This document shows positions 53,995 through 63,101 of a stretch of 64,000 nt of DNA, one piece after another. A model generated the notes under the pieces. It saw nothing but the letters and a program-made list of their open reading frames with translations. It searched no databases and was not told where the DNA came from. The translations under genes were made by a program, and so were the position numbers. Location of the stretch: the NCBI GenBank assembly GCA_031262495.1, contig JAISHV010000057.1:1-64000 (forward strand), given 5' to 3'. Numbering within the stretch: position 1 is the stretch's first letter; each line of letters opens with the position of its first letter. This DNA comes from Ruminococcus sp. Lineage in GTDB: Bacteria; Bacillota; Clostridia; Oscillospirales; Ruminococcaceae.

Positions 53995-55323
53995 TTACCC
54001 GTCTTTATTTTTCGTTTTTTTCAGTTTCGCTGTAAAGAATCCGTCGCCCCCGAAGTCATGCGGGAACAGTGTAACCATAGATTTCCCGAATGGTTTGCCG
54101 AAATGTTCGTTAAAAGTCATTGTTTCAAATTCCGGGTGAGCATCTAAAAAGCGGGTTACAACTGCCTCATTTTCGGCGGGGTTCAGGGTACAGGTTGAAT
54201 ATATAATCTCTGTGCCGGGTTTGGCGTAATGTGCGGCATTTTCGAGGATTTCATATTGAATCTGCGGAAGCTCCGCAAAATCAGCGGGGGATTTATAGCG
54301 TATCTCGGGCTTGCGCCTTATTACACCAAGCCCCGAGCAGGGGACATCGCAGAGGATTTTATCGAAAAATCCCAATTTGTCATTGAAAATTCTGCCGTCG
54401 GCGGTGTAAGCTTTGACAGAGCTAATCCCAAGCCGCTTTGAACCGTCAATAATTTTCGCCGTTCTGTTTTCACTGATGTCACAAGCGATGATTTCGGCAT
54501 TGCCGCCCGAAAGACACGCCATAGTGAAACTTTTAGAGCCGGGGGCAGCGCATATATCTAAAATTCTCTCGTTTTTCAAGGGGTTTAAGGCGTAACAGGC
54601 AAGTGCTGAACTTAAGTCCTGAATGTAGAATTTGCCTTTTTTAAAGTCTTTGCTTTTGACAATCCCGGAATTTTTATAGATAAACACATTCGGCAAAATT
54701 GTTTGGGTGAATGTGTATTTTTCTGTTAATTCGGCTATTTCTTCGGTATTGCATTTTAACGTATTTACGGCAACAAAAACGGGGACTTCTTCAAACGAAT
54801 TTTCTAAAAAATCCGTTGCGATTTCATCCGGAAAACTCTCGCACAGAAGCCGCGCAATGTCGGTGTTAACTGAATATTCAACCGACAGCCGCGTGAATTT
54901 TTCATCGGGTAATTTATATGCCTTTTCGGCGCGGAGGAAACTGCGTAAAACGGCGTTTACAAATCCGCTTGTATGTGGTTGTTTAAGGGCTTTCGTGAGT
55001 TTTACGCTTTCGTCAACGGCGGCGTTATCGGGGATTGTATCAAGCCATAAAAGCTGATATAATGCGGATTTTAAAATTGCCGCGACGGTGTTGTCAAGCT
55101 TATTTGCTGGTTTTGATGAATACTGTGAAATTATTGTTTCAAGTGTTATCTTACGCGATACACAGCCGTAAAAAATCCGTGCCGCAAGCCGCCTGTCACT
55201 GCCCTCAAGGGCTGATTTTGAAAGAATTTCATCAAGGACTTTTTCGGAATAAACGGTGTCCGACTCCATTTTAATGAGTGCCAAAACGGCGGCAAGACGA
55301 GGGTTTGAAGTACCTTTATTCAT
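53995..55323 (-). CDS. rsmB: 16S rRNA (cytosine-C5)-methyltransferase RsmB (Sun)
   Basis: 442 residues from the ATG at 55323, chosen because it overlaps the fmt stop (ATGAATAA) and begins like RsmB; a longer frame upstream lies inside fmt. An N-terminal NusB-like domain (about 1-140) precedes the methyltransferase domain with ILDICAAPGSKSFTMA (SAM site), DVPCSGLGVIRRKPEIR and YSTCTLNPAENE (catalytic Cys pair). It makes m5C967 in 16S rRNA. Confidence 0.93.
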   Translation of the reverse strand: MNKGTSNPRLAAVLALIKMESDTVYSEKVLDEILSKSALEGSDRRLAARIFYGCVSRKITLETIISQYSSKPANKLDNTVAAILKSALYQLLWLDTIPDNAAVDESVKLTKALKQPHTSGFVNAVLRSFLRAEKAYKLPDEKFTRLSVEYSVNTDIARLLCESFPDEIATDFLENSFEEVPVFVAVNTLKCNTEEIAELTEKYTFTQTILPNVFIYKNSGIVKSKDFKKGKFYIQDLSSALACYALNPLKNERILDICAAPGSKSFTMACLSGGNAEIIACDISENRTAKIIDGSKRLGISSVKAYTADGRIFNDKLGFFDKILCDVPCSGLGVIRRKPEIRYKSPADFAELPQIQYEILENAAHYAKPGTEIIYSTCTLNPAENEAVVTRFLDAHPEFETMTFNEHFGKPFGKSMVTLFPHDFGGDGFFTAKLKKTKNKDG

Positions 55324-56245
55324 CGGTAAGCACCATGCCGTCTGTGATTTTATGCCCGGGCAAAAATTGTTCTGCGGTTTGTTTTTTTCCGCCCTCAAGT
55401 TGGAGTTCACTGATACCTAAGAGTTTGCCCCCGATATTGACAAATAATTTACCGCCTTCGCTTATTAGAGTACCGACGGGCGTTTTTGAGAGTTTATCGG
55501 TTATGAAACTGCGCAAAATTTTTATGCGTTTGCCCTCAAAAAATGCGTAACCTGTTATGGCTTTAATCTTGTTGTTTTCTTTTTCTATATCGCCCGAAAA
55601 GTCAATAAGGCTCATTTCTTTTTGAATCATCGGGGCGTAGGTTGAGTCTGAATCAATTTGTTTAACGGGGTTCAGACTGCCGCTTTTTAGTGCTATGATA
55701 GTGTCTGCCATTACTTTTGCGGCAAGTTTTGAAAGTCTCTCCGTGAGTTCGGGGGCGGTCTCATCTTCGCCGATTGTGAGGGTTTCTGTAATAAGCATAT
55801 CGCCTGTGTCTAAGCCTGTGCCCATCTGTTGGGAGGTAACGCCGGTTCTTTTGTCGCCGTTCAATAGGGCGTATTGAATTGGTGCGGCACCGCGCAATTT
55901 CGGGAGTATTGAGGCGTGCATATTGATACAGCCGTATTTTGGTAAAGTGAGAATACTCTCCGGTAAAATTTGCCCGTAAGCGGTGACGATTATTAAGTCC
56001 GGCGATAAGCTTTCAATTGTTTTCAGTGCAATTTCCGCATCATCGCCGCGCCGGAGCGACATCGGCTGAAATACAGGTATACTGCGGCTTTCGGCATATT
56101 CTTTTACCGGGCTTTTAGTGACTTTGTTCCCTCGCCCTTTGGGTTTGTCAGGCTGTGTAAATACGGCACAGACAGAATCGCTGTCACACAGTGCCTCAAG
56201 GCAGGGAACAGCAAATTCAGGCGTCCCCATGAAGATAATGTTCAA
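55316..56245 (-). CDS. fmt: Methionyl-tRNA formyltransferase
   Basis: 309 residues. It formylates Met-tRNAi using 10-formyl-THF. A TTG start at 56245 gives the family N-terminus NIIFMGTPEFAVP, with GGAAG about 12 bases upstream. The catalytic region is NMHASILPKLRGAAPIQ (Asn/His near 106-110) and the Asp lies in GLDTGDM. The C-terminal OB-like tRNA domain starts near 205. It follows def, the matching deformylase, in the usual def-fmt order, and overlaps rsmB by 8 bases. Confidence 0.96.
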   Translation of the reverse strand: MNIIFMGTPEFAVPCLEALCDSDSVCAVFTQPDKPKGRGNKVTKSPVKEYAESRSIPVFQPMSLRRGDDAEIALKTIESLSPDLIIVTAYGQILPESILTLPKYGCINMHASILPKLRGAAPIQYALLNGDKRTGVTSQQMGTGLDTGDMLITETLTIGEDETAPELTERLSKLAAKVMADTIIALKSGSLNPVKQIDSDSTYAPMIQKEMSLIDFSGDIEKENNKIKAITGYAFFEGKRIKILRSFITDKLSKTPVGTLISEGGKLFVNIGGKLLGISELQLEGGKKQTAEQFLPGHKITDGMVLTDE

Positions 56246-56289
56246 ATTAAAAATTCACTTCCAATTGTGATTTTAGTCGATAAACAAGA

Positions 56290-56331
56290 AGCTCATAATC
56301 TAACTTCTAACCTCTAACGTCTAACTTCTAT
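56290..56331. repeat. CTAACTTCTAACCTCTAACG simple repeat
   Basis: The def-fmt gap holds five or so imperfect 7-8 base units (CTAACTT, CTAACCT, CTAACGT). Read on the other strand it matches the GAAGTTAGAGGTTAGA stretch at 21436-21451, so it is a further small dispersed repeat. No gene is present in this 87-base gap. Confidence 0.6.
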
Positions 56332-56332
56332 G

Positions 56333-56839
56333 TTATCTTTTTCCTCTGTTTTTTTTCTTGCGGGCTTTTTCGCGGCGTTCGAGTTCGGCGGCTTCAACCA
56401 TTTCATCGGCTTTGTCGGTAAAGAGAATACCGTCAAGATGATCCATTTCGTGAAGAGCAGCACGTGCTGCGTGTCCGCGCAGTTTATGTTCTTCTGTCTG
56501 ACCGCGGCGGTTGTAGGTTTGAATTTTAATTTGTTCGGGGCGTGTCACATATCCCCATAGGTCGGGGCATGAAAGACAGCCTTCAATATCGCGGGATGTT
56601 CCTTTTGCTTCTAAAAGCGTCGGGTTTATAAGCTCAACATAGGTATCTTCCCAGTGGATAACCGCGACGCGCCGCAATATGCCTATCTGAGGTGCGGCAA
56701 TACCTGCTCCGTCGGCGTTTTCGTTTGTCTGAGCCAAATCATCTATGAGCTGTTCAAGCTTGTCGTCAAAAACTTCTACAGGTCTGCATTTTTTGTGCAA
56801 AATAGGGTCGTTTTTATTAACTAAATTTCTGAGTGCCAT
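56333..56839 (-). CDS. def: Peptide deformylase
   Basis: 168 residues. It removes the formyl group from new proteins. The three metal-site motifs are GAGIAAPQIG (near 43-52), EGCLSCP (Cys ligand near 88) and HEMDHLDG (two His and Glu, near 130-137). The C-terminus is strongly basic. The ribosome binding site AGAGG lies before the ATG. It lies 17 bases after priA and upstream of fmt. Confidence 0.96.
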   Translation of the reverse strand: MALRNLVNKNDPILHKKCRPVEVFDDKLEQLIDDLAQTNENADGAGIAAPQIGILRRVAVIHWEDTYVELINPTLLEAKGTSRDIEGCLSCPDLWGYVTRPEQIKIQTYNRRGQTEEHKLRGHAARAALHEMDHLDGILFTDKADEMVEAAELERREKARKKKNRGKR

Positions 56840-56856
56840 TTTTTATTCGGTACCTC

Positions 56857-58920
56857 TTAAAGCGTGAAATCTCCGTTCAGTGTTATTGAAACAGATACTC
56901 CGCAAAATGTTTTGTCGCTATAAGTTTCTTTATAAGCTGATGTCAGAAGTTGTCTGAAATCGTCATTGATACGGCATTTTATTAAAATTCTGAATCGAAA
57001 TTTGTCGTTTAATTTCTCTTTATAAGACTTAACAGGACCTAAAATCCGCAAAGGTATCTTTAATCCCGCCGCGATTTTTTCGTTTATCATTTCAAGAAAT
57101 CGCAGTGAAGCCAGTTCGGATTTTTTTGACTCGTTTGATGAAAATTCTACACCGCAGATGTCACAAAAAGGCGGATAAAGCAAAGTCTTGCGCAAGCGGA
57201 TTTCTTCTTTATAAAACTCGGGGAAATCGGCATTGGCGGCAAGTCTGATTATGTAGTGATCGAGTTGATAAGTTTGAATAAGTGCTCTGCCGGGCTTTTC
57301 GGCACGTCCGGCGCGCCCTGTGAGTTGTGTTAATAGTGCGAAAGTGCGTTCATACGCCCTGAAATCACCGGCGAACAGCGAACCGTCCGCTGAAATTACA
57401 GCCGCTAAAGTGACATTGGGGAAATCCAATCCTTTTGCAATCATTTGTGTTCCGAGCATTATGTCGTATTTATGTTCCCCGAAAGCCTTGAATTTTTCGG
57501 CGTAGGTGCTGCGGTTTGTTATCGAATCGGCATCCATACGCAGTATTCGTGCATCAGGGAAATAAGTTTTCAGTTCTTCTTCAATGCGCTGTGTGCCTGT
57601 TCCCATAAAGGTGAGGGTTTCGCCGTTGCAGTCGGGGCAGTGAGTCAAATTTCGGGTGATAAATCCACATTCGTGGCATTTGAGATGTGAATCTTTCTTG
57701 TGATAGGTGAGTGCTACGCTGCAATGCGGACAGGAAAGGGCTTTTTTACAGGATTTACAGATGATTATTGTATTAAAGCCGCGCCTGTTTAGGAGCAGAA
57801 CAGTTTGCTCACTTTTTGAAAGATTGTAGTTTATTTCATCAACAAGCGGCGGCGTGAAATTCACTGAATCGTTATAATATCCGCTCGACAAAATGTCGAT
57901 TATTTGAACATCGGGCAGACTGACATTTTGATAACGCTCGGTCAGGGTAAAGAGATTAAGTTTTCCGTTTTGGGCGGCAAAAAAACTCTCTAAAGAAGGT
58001 GTTGCCGAAGCGAATAAAACCGCACCGCCGCTTTCTACACAACGCTTTTTTGCAACTTCTTTTGCGTTGATTTTCGGAGATTTTTCCGAAATATAAGTGT
58101 GTTCGTTTTCTTCATCGCAGATAATGAGACCTATGTTACACAGCGGTGCGAACACGGCACTCCGTGTACCTATGACAATGCGCGCCTGTCCTGATTTGAT
58201 ACGAAAATATTCATCGGTTCTTTTGCGCGGTGTAAGCCCGCTGTGGATTACGCTCACCGTTTCGCCGAAAAGACCGATAAATCGCTCAAGCAATTGCGGT
58301 GTAAGCGCAATCTCCGGCACAAGCATAATGCAGTTTTTGCCGAGGTTAAGTGTAAACTCAATAAGTTTTGCGAATATAAGCGTCTTACCGCTGCCGGTAA
58401 TACCGTAAAGCAGTGACCCTGAGGATTTCCCCGTAGAAATCAATGCCGCGATTTTACTGTAAATGTCAGCCTGTTTGTCCGAAAGTGTAATACCTGTTTG
58501 TATAATGTTATGCACGGTTTTTGAAATTTCACGCCCAACACGCTTTTTCGGCGGAATAAAACCATTCTCATCAAAATGTTTACAAGCCGCATCATCAAGA
58601 GGGGGGAAAAAGAGTTTCGCCGCATCAAAAAAACAACATAAACAAGTCTTTTTAATAAAACGTGCAGTTTCAATATTCTCTCGTGACAACGAATATTCCC
58701 TCGGGGCAGCCCCGGCGATAAATTTCAGTTTCGCCGCTTCATCTGACGTTTGGTCAACAGAATTTACATCAAACACAACCCCCGAACGCAGGGTCTTTCC
58801 GGTGCCGAATGGTACTGCAACCCTGTCGCCGACCTCAATAACCAATCTGTCGGGAACTCTGTAATCGAACAGTTTATCAAAAGAAAAATTCGTCTTCTCA
58901 ACAGCAACCGAAACGACCAT
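56857..58920 (-). CDS. priA: Primosomal protein N' (PriA helicase)
   Basis: 687 residues, slightly short for PriA. A DNA-binding N-terminal domain (about 1-105) is followed by a DEXH helicase with GITGSGKT, DEENEHTY and LLNRRGFNT. The zinc module is visible as CKSCKKALSCPHC and CHECGF...CPDC, and GTQMIAKGLDFPNV and QLTGRAGRAEKPGR are the C-terminal helicase motifs. It restarts collapsed replication forks. AAAGAG lies before the ATG, which follows the rpoZ stop by 3 bases. In Bacillus coaBC stands between rpoZ and priA; it is absent here. Confidence 0.96.
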   Translation of the reverse strand: MVVSVAVEKTNFSFDKLFDYRVPDRLVIEVGDRVAVPFGTGKTLRSGVVFDVNSVDQTSDEAAKLKFIAGAAPREYSLSRENIETARFIKKTCLCCFFDAAKLFFPPLDDAACKHFDENGFIPPKKRVGREISKTVHNIIQTGITLSDKQADIYSKIAALISTGKSSGSLLYGITGSGKTLIFAKLIEFTLNLGKNCIMLVPEIALTPQLLERFIGLFGETVSVIHSGLTPRKRTDEYFRIKSGQARIVIGTRSAVFAPLCNIGLIICDEENEHTYISEKSPKINAKEVAKKRCVESGGAVLFASATPSLESFFAAQNGKLNLFTLTERYQNVSLPDVQIIDILSSGYYNDSVNFTPPLVDEINYNLSKSEQTVLLLNRRGFNTIIICKSCKKALSCPHCSVALTYHKKDSHLKCHECGFITRNLTHCPDCNGETLTFMGTGTQRIEEELKTYFPDARILRMDADSITNRSTYAEKFKAFGEHKYDIMLGTQMIAKGLDFPNVTLAAVISADGSLFAGDFRAYERTFALLTQLTGRAGRAEKPGRALIQTYQLDHYIIRLAANADFPEFYKEEIRLRKTLLYPPFCDICGVEFSSNESKKSELASLRFLEMINEKIAAGLKIPLRILGPVKSYKEKLNDKFRFRILIKCRINDDFRQLLTSAYKETYSDKTFCGVSVSITLNGDFTL

Positions 58921-58923
58921 TTT

Positions 58924-59142
58924 CTACTCTTTACATAACGCTTTAAGCGTCGGATCTTCTATCATACGGTATTTGCGTTTTGCAAATTCCTCGACTGCTG
59001 TTTTAACGGGTTTTTGCTCTAAAATTTGGTTCGCCGTATACACCTCTTCCGCAACCTCGCGGGCACGTTTTGCCACACCGATTACTACGGTGTAGGGGGT
59101 TTCATTCTGTGTTGTAATCTCCTGAATGGACGGTCTGAGCAT
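58924..59142 (-). CDS. rpoZ: RNA polymerase omega subunit
   Basis: 72 residues, as usual for Firmicute omega. It helps fold and hold the beta-prime subunit. The conserved part is YTVVIGVAKRAREV, followed by ILEQKPVKTAVEEFAKRKY. AGAGG lies 8 bases before the ATG. It lies between gmk and priA, 3 bases before priA, in a co-transcribed cluster. A partial duplicate of the gmk 3' end lies just upstream at 59182-59258. Confidence 0.93.
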   Translation of the reverse strand: MLRPSIQEITTQNETPYTVVIGVAKRAREVAEEVYTANQILEQKPVKTAVEEFAKRKYRMIEDPTLKALCKE

Positions 59143-59181
59143 ACTGAATCCTCTTTCGTTTTATATATTTTAATTTTCTTT

Positions 59182-59258
59182 ATATGTTTTTTTGTTTGTA
59201 CGATTTAATCAATTTTGGAGTTTTATCGACAGCGCGTTTGATTAAATCATTAAATATA
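59182..59258 (-). repeat. Degenerate tandem copy of the gmk 3' end
   Basis: About 75 bases downstream of the gmk stop repeat the gmk C-terminal coding segment with about 80% identity by eye: GATTTAATCAATT, a GCGCG block and the TGTTTGTTTGTA end all recur in order. The copy has no start codon and no role can be seen. Confidence 0.7.
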
Positions 59259-59259
59259 T

Positions 59260-59826
59260 TTATGTTTGTTTGTATGATTTAATCAATTCTAAAATTTCAT
59301 CGGCGGCGCGTTCGGCATAATCATTCAGAACAATAGTTTTAAAATTCACGGCTTCTTGTATCTCTTTGTCGGCGGTTAAAAGCCGTTTTTCTATAACTTC
59401 AGGTGAATCTGTTCCGCGATTTATAAGTCTTCGCCGCAATTCTTCTTTTGAGGGCGGCATTAAAAAAACAGTAAGTGCATCGGGGAATTTTTCTGTGATT
59501 TTTCGGGCACCCACAACCTCGATTTCAAGGATTACATCAAATCCGTTTTTGAGGTTTTCTTCAACAGGCGGTGCGGGCGTTCCGTAGTAATTCCCCACAT
59601 ATTCGGCGTATTCAAGCATTAAACCGCCGTCAATTTGCTTTTGAAATGCATCACGGCTCAAAAAGAAATAATCAACGCCGTCAACATCATCCTCGCGGGG
59701 AGGGCGGGTTGTCGCTGAAACAGACAGTTTCAATGCGGGATTTATTTTGAGCATTTCAGCGATTACAGTACCTTTGCCGCAGCCGCTTGGTGCTGAAATC
59801 ACAGTCAGACAACCTTTTTTATTCAT
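59260..59826 (-). CDS. gmk: Guanylate kinase
   Basis: 188 residues from the ATG at 59826, chosen for AAGGTG 6 bases upstream and for the normal family length. It phosphorylates GMP to GDP. The P-loop is [10 protein letters not shown] (near 10-19), GMP-binding residues are in [19 protein letters not shown] and [13 protein letters not shown], and the lid/LID arginine is in RLINRGTDS. Its start overlaps the remA stop by 8 bases (ATGAATAA). The 3' end is partly duplicated downstream. Confidence 0.96.
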   Translation of the reverse strand: MNKKGCLTVISAPSGCGKGTVIAEMLKINPALKLSVSATTRPPREDDVDGVDYFFLSRDAFQKQIDGGLMLEYAEYVGNYYGTPAPPVEENLKNGFDVILEIEVVGARKITEKFPDALTVFLMPPSKEELRRRLINRGTDSPEVIEKRLLTADKEIQEAVNFKTIVLNDYAERAADEILELIKSYKQT

Positions 59827-60118
59827 TATTTGCACCTTTTTCTGCATCTTCTTCGTCCATATAATTATCATTGACGTTTTTTTCGCCTAAAATACGGGCA
59901 GTATTAATATGCGAAAGAATAATGTGACCGCTGTCCATAATAAATACGGTTTTAGTGCGTTTGCCGTATGTCGCATCAATGAGACTGCCTTTGTCGCGGG
60001 CGTCGGTAATAAGCCGTTTTATTGGTGCCGATTCAGGCGAAACAGCCGCTATCAGGCGCATAGGATTTATGAGATTGCCGCCGCCTATGTGTAAAAATTC
60101 AGATTTTTCATTCGACAT
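59819..60118 (-). CDS. remA: RemA/DUF370 family regulator
   Basis: 99 residues. The first about 80 match Rem[21 protein letters not shown], then [39 protein letters not shown]. Bacillus RemA is a ring-forming DNA-binding activator of matrix genes and osmoprotection; in anaerobes the role is not established. The C-terminal tail is longer and acidic ([14 protein letters not shown]), beyond the usual RemA end. It overlaps yicC by 11 bases upstream and gmk by 8 downstream. Confidence 0.93.
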   Translation of the reverse strand: MSNEKSEFLHIGGGNLINPMRLIAAVSPESAPIKRLITDARDKGSLIDATYGKRTKTVFIMDSGHIILSHINTARILGEKNVNDNYMDEEDAEKGANNE

Positions 60119-60974
60119 TCTGGATTTGTTCCCTTATCTTTTCGATTTCGGATTTTATATCAAGGACAATTTTAGTGACCTCAATATCCTGACATTTAGA
60201 GCCTATGGTATTAGCTTCGCGGTTCATCTCCTGTGTCAGGAAATCCGCTTTACGTCCGATGGGTTCACCCGCCTCTAAGAATGTACGGTATTGATTTATA
60301 TGACTTTTGAGACGTACGGTTTCCTCAGCAACAGCCGTCTTTTCGGCGAAAATTGCCGCTTCTGTCAAAACCCTTGATTCGTCAATATTTTTGTCCGCTA
60401 AAATTTCACTGAGCTTTTTAAATAACTTTTCGCGGTATTTGGCAGTGGTATCGGGTGAAATTTTCTCAACGCTCAAAACATAATCTTCAATAAGATTAAG
60501 CCTCGCTGCAATATCATTTTTCAGCCGTTGACCCTCTTTTTGTCTCATTTCGGAAAGTCCCGTTAAAGCTTGTGCTACCGTTTCAAGTATATCAGCGGTA
60601 ACTTCATCGGTATCAGTTTCTGACTTTTCTGTAACAATTGCATCGGGGATTCGCAGTAAATCCGATAAAGAAAGGTCGTCATTAAGCCTCTTTTCGGAGC
60701 GCAGAGCATTAATGTAAGACGTAATTATCCCGTCATTAAGCGAAATCTTTATATCGGAGGTACTCTGAGACGTAATATTAATATTGACATCAATCTTCCC
60801 GCGTGAAAGCGACGATTGAATATATGACTTAATTTTATCCTCGGCGAAAGTGTAAGAACGCGGTGTACGGACAGAAATTTCCAAGAATTTATTGTTGACG
60901 GATTTGATTTCCGCCGTAATCTCTCTGTCGTGAATTGACATTCGTGCAGAGCCGAAACCGGTCATACTGTTCAT
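60108..60974 (-). CDS. yicC: YicC family endoribonuclease
   Basis: 288 residues from the ATG at 60974 ([10 protein letters not shown]), chosen for GGGGAGC 4 bases upstream and for the near-invariant MxSMTGFG start. N-terminal YicC domain, central helical part, and C-terminal DUF1732 with [29 protein letters not shown], the family signature. YicC proteins are small-RNA-degrading RNases. First gene of the long cluster, with its own promoter. Confidence 0.95.
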   Translation of the reverse strand: MNSMTGFGSARMSIHDREITAEIKSVNNKFLEISVRTPRSYTFAEDKIKSYIQSSLSRGKIDVNINITSQSTSDIKISLNDGIITSYINALRSEKRLNDDLSLSDLLRIPDAIVTEKSETDTDEVTADILETVAQALTGLSEMRQKEGQRLKNDIAARLNLIEDYVLSVEKISPDTTAKYREKLFKKLSEILADKNIDESRVLTEAAIFAEKTAVAEETVRLKSHINQYRTFLEAGEPIGRKADFLTQEMNREANTIGSKCQDIEVTKIVLDIKSEIEKIREQIQNVE

Positions 60975-61012
60975 AAAAGCTCCCCATAGCAAGAATTTTC
61001 AGCTATCAAAAT

Positions 61013-61041
61013 ATTATATCACATTTAAAAACTTTTTGCAA
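61013..61041 (-). promoter_or_regulatory. Promoter of the yicC-remA-gmk cluster
   Basis: Minus strand: TTGCAA (61036-61041), a 17-base spacer and an extended -10 TGATATAAT (TATAAT at 61013-61018), about 40 bases before the yicC ATG. A short ATAGC/GCTAT stem lies in the leader. It could drive the whole run down to prmA. Confidence 0.8.
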
Positions 61042-61049
61042 GGGTTTGT

Positions 61050-61175
61050 TCACAAAAAATTAACAGTTCACAAAAAATTAACAACACAGAAGTCAGAGGT
61101 CAGAAGACAGAGGTCAGAACAGAAATCAGAAGTCAGAGGTCAGAGGACAGATAATGAACGCCTTGTTTGTTAGCC
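61050..61175. repeat. Simple repeats related to the left end of the compound element (partial copy E)
   Basis: A tandem 18-mer (GTTCACAAAAAATTAACA, twice, about 61049-61084) is followed by CAGAAGTCAGAGGTCAGAA units (61085-61151) and then AGAGGACAGATAATGAACGC, which matches the left module of copies A and B. The G-rich hairpin and GAATGTC array are absent. Confidence 0.75.
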
Positions 61176-61207
61176 ATAATCACGTGAAAATGAATTGACA
61201 GTTTTTT

Positions 61208-61348
61208 GTAGGGGCGGGCGCCCCCGCCCGCCCGCACCACTAAAAATGTTAAGTCTTTGCTGATAAACGAAAAATTCTTTGAATCATGTTTTATTCCCAA
61301 AATCAAGCGTGTTTGGTTATGCGGGCGGGCGAGGGCGCCCGCCCCTAC
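61208..61348. repeat. 141-bp palindrome doublet, diverged copy
   Basis: Left palindrome GTAGGGGCGGGCGCCCCCGC... (61208-61237) and inverted right palindrome (61320-61348) enclose a spacer of about 85 bases. Its total length equals that of the doublets at 39634 and 40085, but the spacer is only weakly similar (AAACGAAAAATTCTTTGAAT against AAACAAAATTTCCATGATTT). Confidence 0.8.
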
Positions 61349-61409
61349 AGGTAATAAAAATACGGCGATAAATTTTCAACCTGTTTTTTGTCAGCAGTCC
61401 AAAATTTAC

Positions 61410-61438
61410 TTGACATCACAACAAAAAAATGCTATAAT
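61410..61438 (+). promoter_or_regulatory. purB promoter
   Basis: TTGACA (61410-61415), a 17-base spacer and TATAAT (61433-61438): a perfect sigma-A promoter, about 45 bases before the purB ATG. The leader of about 40 bases has no room for a purine riboswitch. Confidence 0.9.
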
Positions 61439-61483
61439 AAAGAAATCTAAAATGCAGTATAAACCCACGGAGGAAAAAATTTA

Positions 61484-62917
61484 ATGCCTTATAACTCCTA
61501 TGAATCCCCCTTTTGCACACGTTATGCAAGTCCTGAAATGCAGTTTATTTTCTCGGCGGACAAAAAATTCTCTACATGGCGTAAACTCTGGACGGCTTTA
61601 GCCCGCGCCGAAATGGAACTCGGTTTGCCCGTTACACAAAGTCAGGTTGATGAACTCGCGGCAAATATCTATAATATTGATTATGATATAGCATCAGAGC
61701 GTGAAAAAATTGTCCGCCATGATGTTATGGCACACGTCTACGCTTACGGCGAAGCCGCTCCGAATTCTAAGGGTATTATTCATCTCGGCGCAACTTCTTG
61801 TTATGTCGGCGACAATACGGACATAATTATTATGAAAGAGGGGCTTGAACTTTTAAGACAAAAGCTTATTGCGGTAATTTCAAATCTGAGCGCGTTCGCA
61901 CTCGAATACGCCGATATGCCGTGTCTTGCTTACACTCATCTCCAACCTGCTCAGCTTACGACTGTCGGGAAACGCGCTTCGCTTTGGATAAACGAGTTTC
62001 TTTCGGACTATGAAGAAATACTGCACCGCATAGACAGTTTGGCACTTTTAGGTTCAAAAGGGACTACAGGCACACAGGCAAGCTTTATGGAACTCTTTGA
62101 CGGCGACGGTAAAAAGGTAACCGAACTTGAACAGAAGATAGCGGATGAGATGGGATTTTCAAAGGTTATACCTGTTTAGGGGCAGACTTATTCGCGTAAA
62201 GTTGACTATAATGTTGTGTCTGTTTTAAGCGGAATAGCTCAGTCGGCGATGAAATTTGCCAATGATTTAAGAATACTTCAAAATTTCAAAGAGATGGAAG
62301 AGCCTTTTGAGAGCGGTCAAATCGGTTCATCGGCGATGCCGTATAAGCGAAATCCTATGCGGAGCGAGCGTATTTGCGCTTTAGCGCGGTATATTATGAC
62401 AGATACGCTGAATCCGGCGTTTACGGCGGGTACGCAGTGGTTTGAGCGGACGCTTGATGACTCGGCGAATAAGCGTATAGCTGTTGCGGAAGCTTTTTTG
62501 GGCACTGACGCGGTGCTGGGTATTATGATTAATGTGACAGACGGACTGAAAGTCTATCCGAAGGTAATTCACCGCCGTGTGATGGCGGAGCTTCCCTTTA
62601 TGGCTTCTGAAAATATAATGATGGATGCCGTAAAACGCGGCGGAAATCGTCAGGAACTCCACGAAAAAATCAGGACATACGCGATGGAAGCCGGAAAAAG
62701 AGTAAAAGAGGAGGGGCTTGACAACGATTTGATAGAGCGGATTGCCGCCGACCCCGAATTCAATTTAGGCAGCAGTGATATAGAAAAAATCTTAGTCCCC
62801 GAAAAGTACACAGGACGTTCAGGCGATCAAGTAAGAGATTTTATAAAAGATTTCATAACCCCGATACTCGTGAAAAACAAAGATTTTATTAATATTAAAT
62901 CGGAACTGAAAGTATAA
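61484..62917 (+). pseudogene. purB: Adenylosuccinate lyase interrupted by one in-frame TAG
   Basis: One frame runs from the ATG at 61484 (GGAGG upstream) to TAA at 62915-62917, 477 codons, with a TAG at codon 232 (62177-62179). Both sides match PurB: GIIHLGATSCYVGDN and AYTHLQPAQLTTVGKR before it, GQTYSRKVDYNVVSVLSGIAQS right after it, and the catalytic loop GSSAMPYKRNPM (Ser near 282). Relatives have SGQTY, so TCG to TAG by one base change is the simplest history. PurB acts twice in purine synthesis (SAICAR and adenylosuccinate). Options: sequencing error, recent null, amber suppression, or two translated halves (GTG at 62216 could restart, without a ribosome binding site). Confidence 0.9.
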
Positions 62918-63072
62918 TACTAATATGCATTTAAAGAATTGATTGAATTTTTTTCATAAACGGGCGACCGAGGGCGGTCGCCCCTACAGACCAAAAAAAT
63001 TATATACAATTTGTAGGGGCGGGCACCCCCGCCCGCCCGCACATCATTTCATTTTTTATTGCATATTAGTAT
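62917..63072. repeat. 156-bp element with 13-bp perfect inverted ends and two palindromes
   Basis: ATACTAATATGCA (62917-62929) and its exact inverse (63060-63072) bound the element. Inside are two GTAGGGGCG-family palindromes facing outward (62961-62987 and 63013-63042). The ends share ATACTAATAT with the inverted repeats at 26811-26896. Its left edge overlaps the purB stop codon. Confidence 0.75.
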
Positions 63073-63101
63073 GATTTCTGTGTTGACATCTGTGTTGTTG
63101 T

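Noticed and set aside
62177..62179. Pyrrolysine or genome-wide UAG recoding as explanation of the purB TAG
   Set aside because: proC and the DAHP synthase gene end in TAG at plausible C-termini, and the site replaces a conserved Ser. Nothing in the window supports pyl genes.
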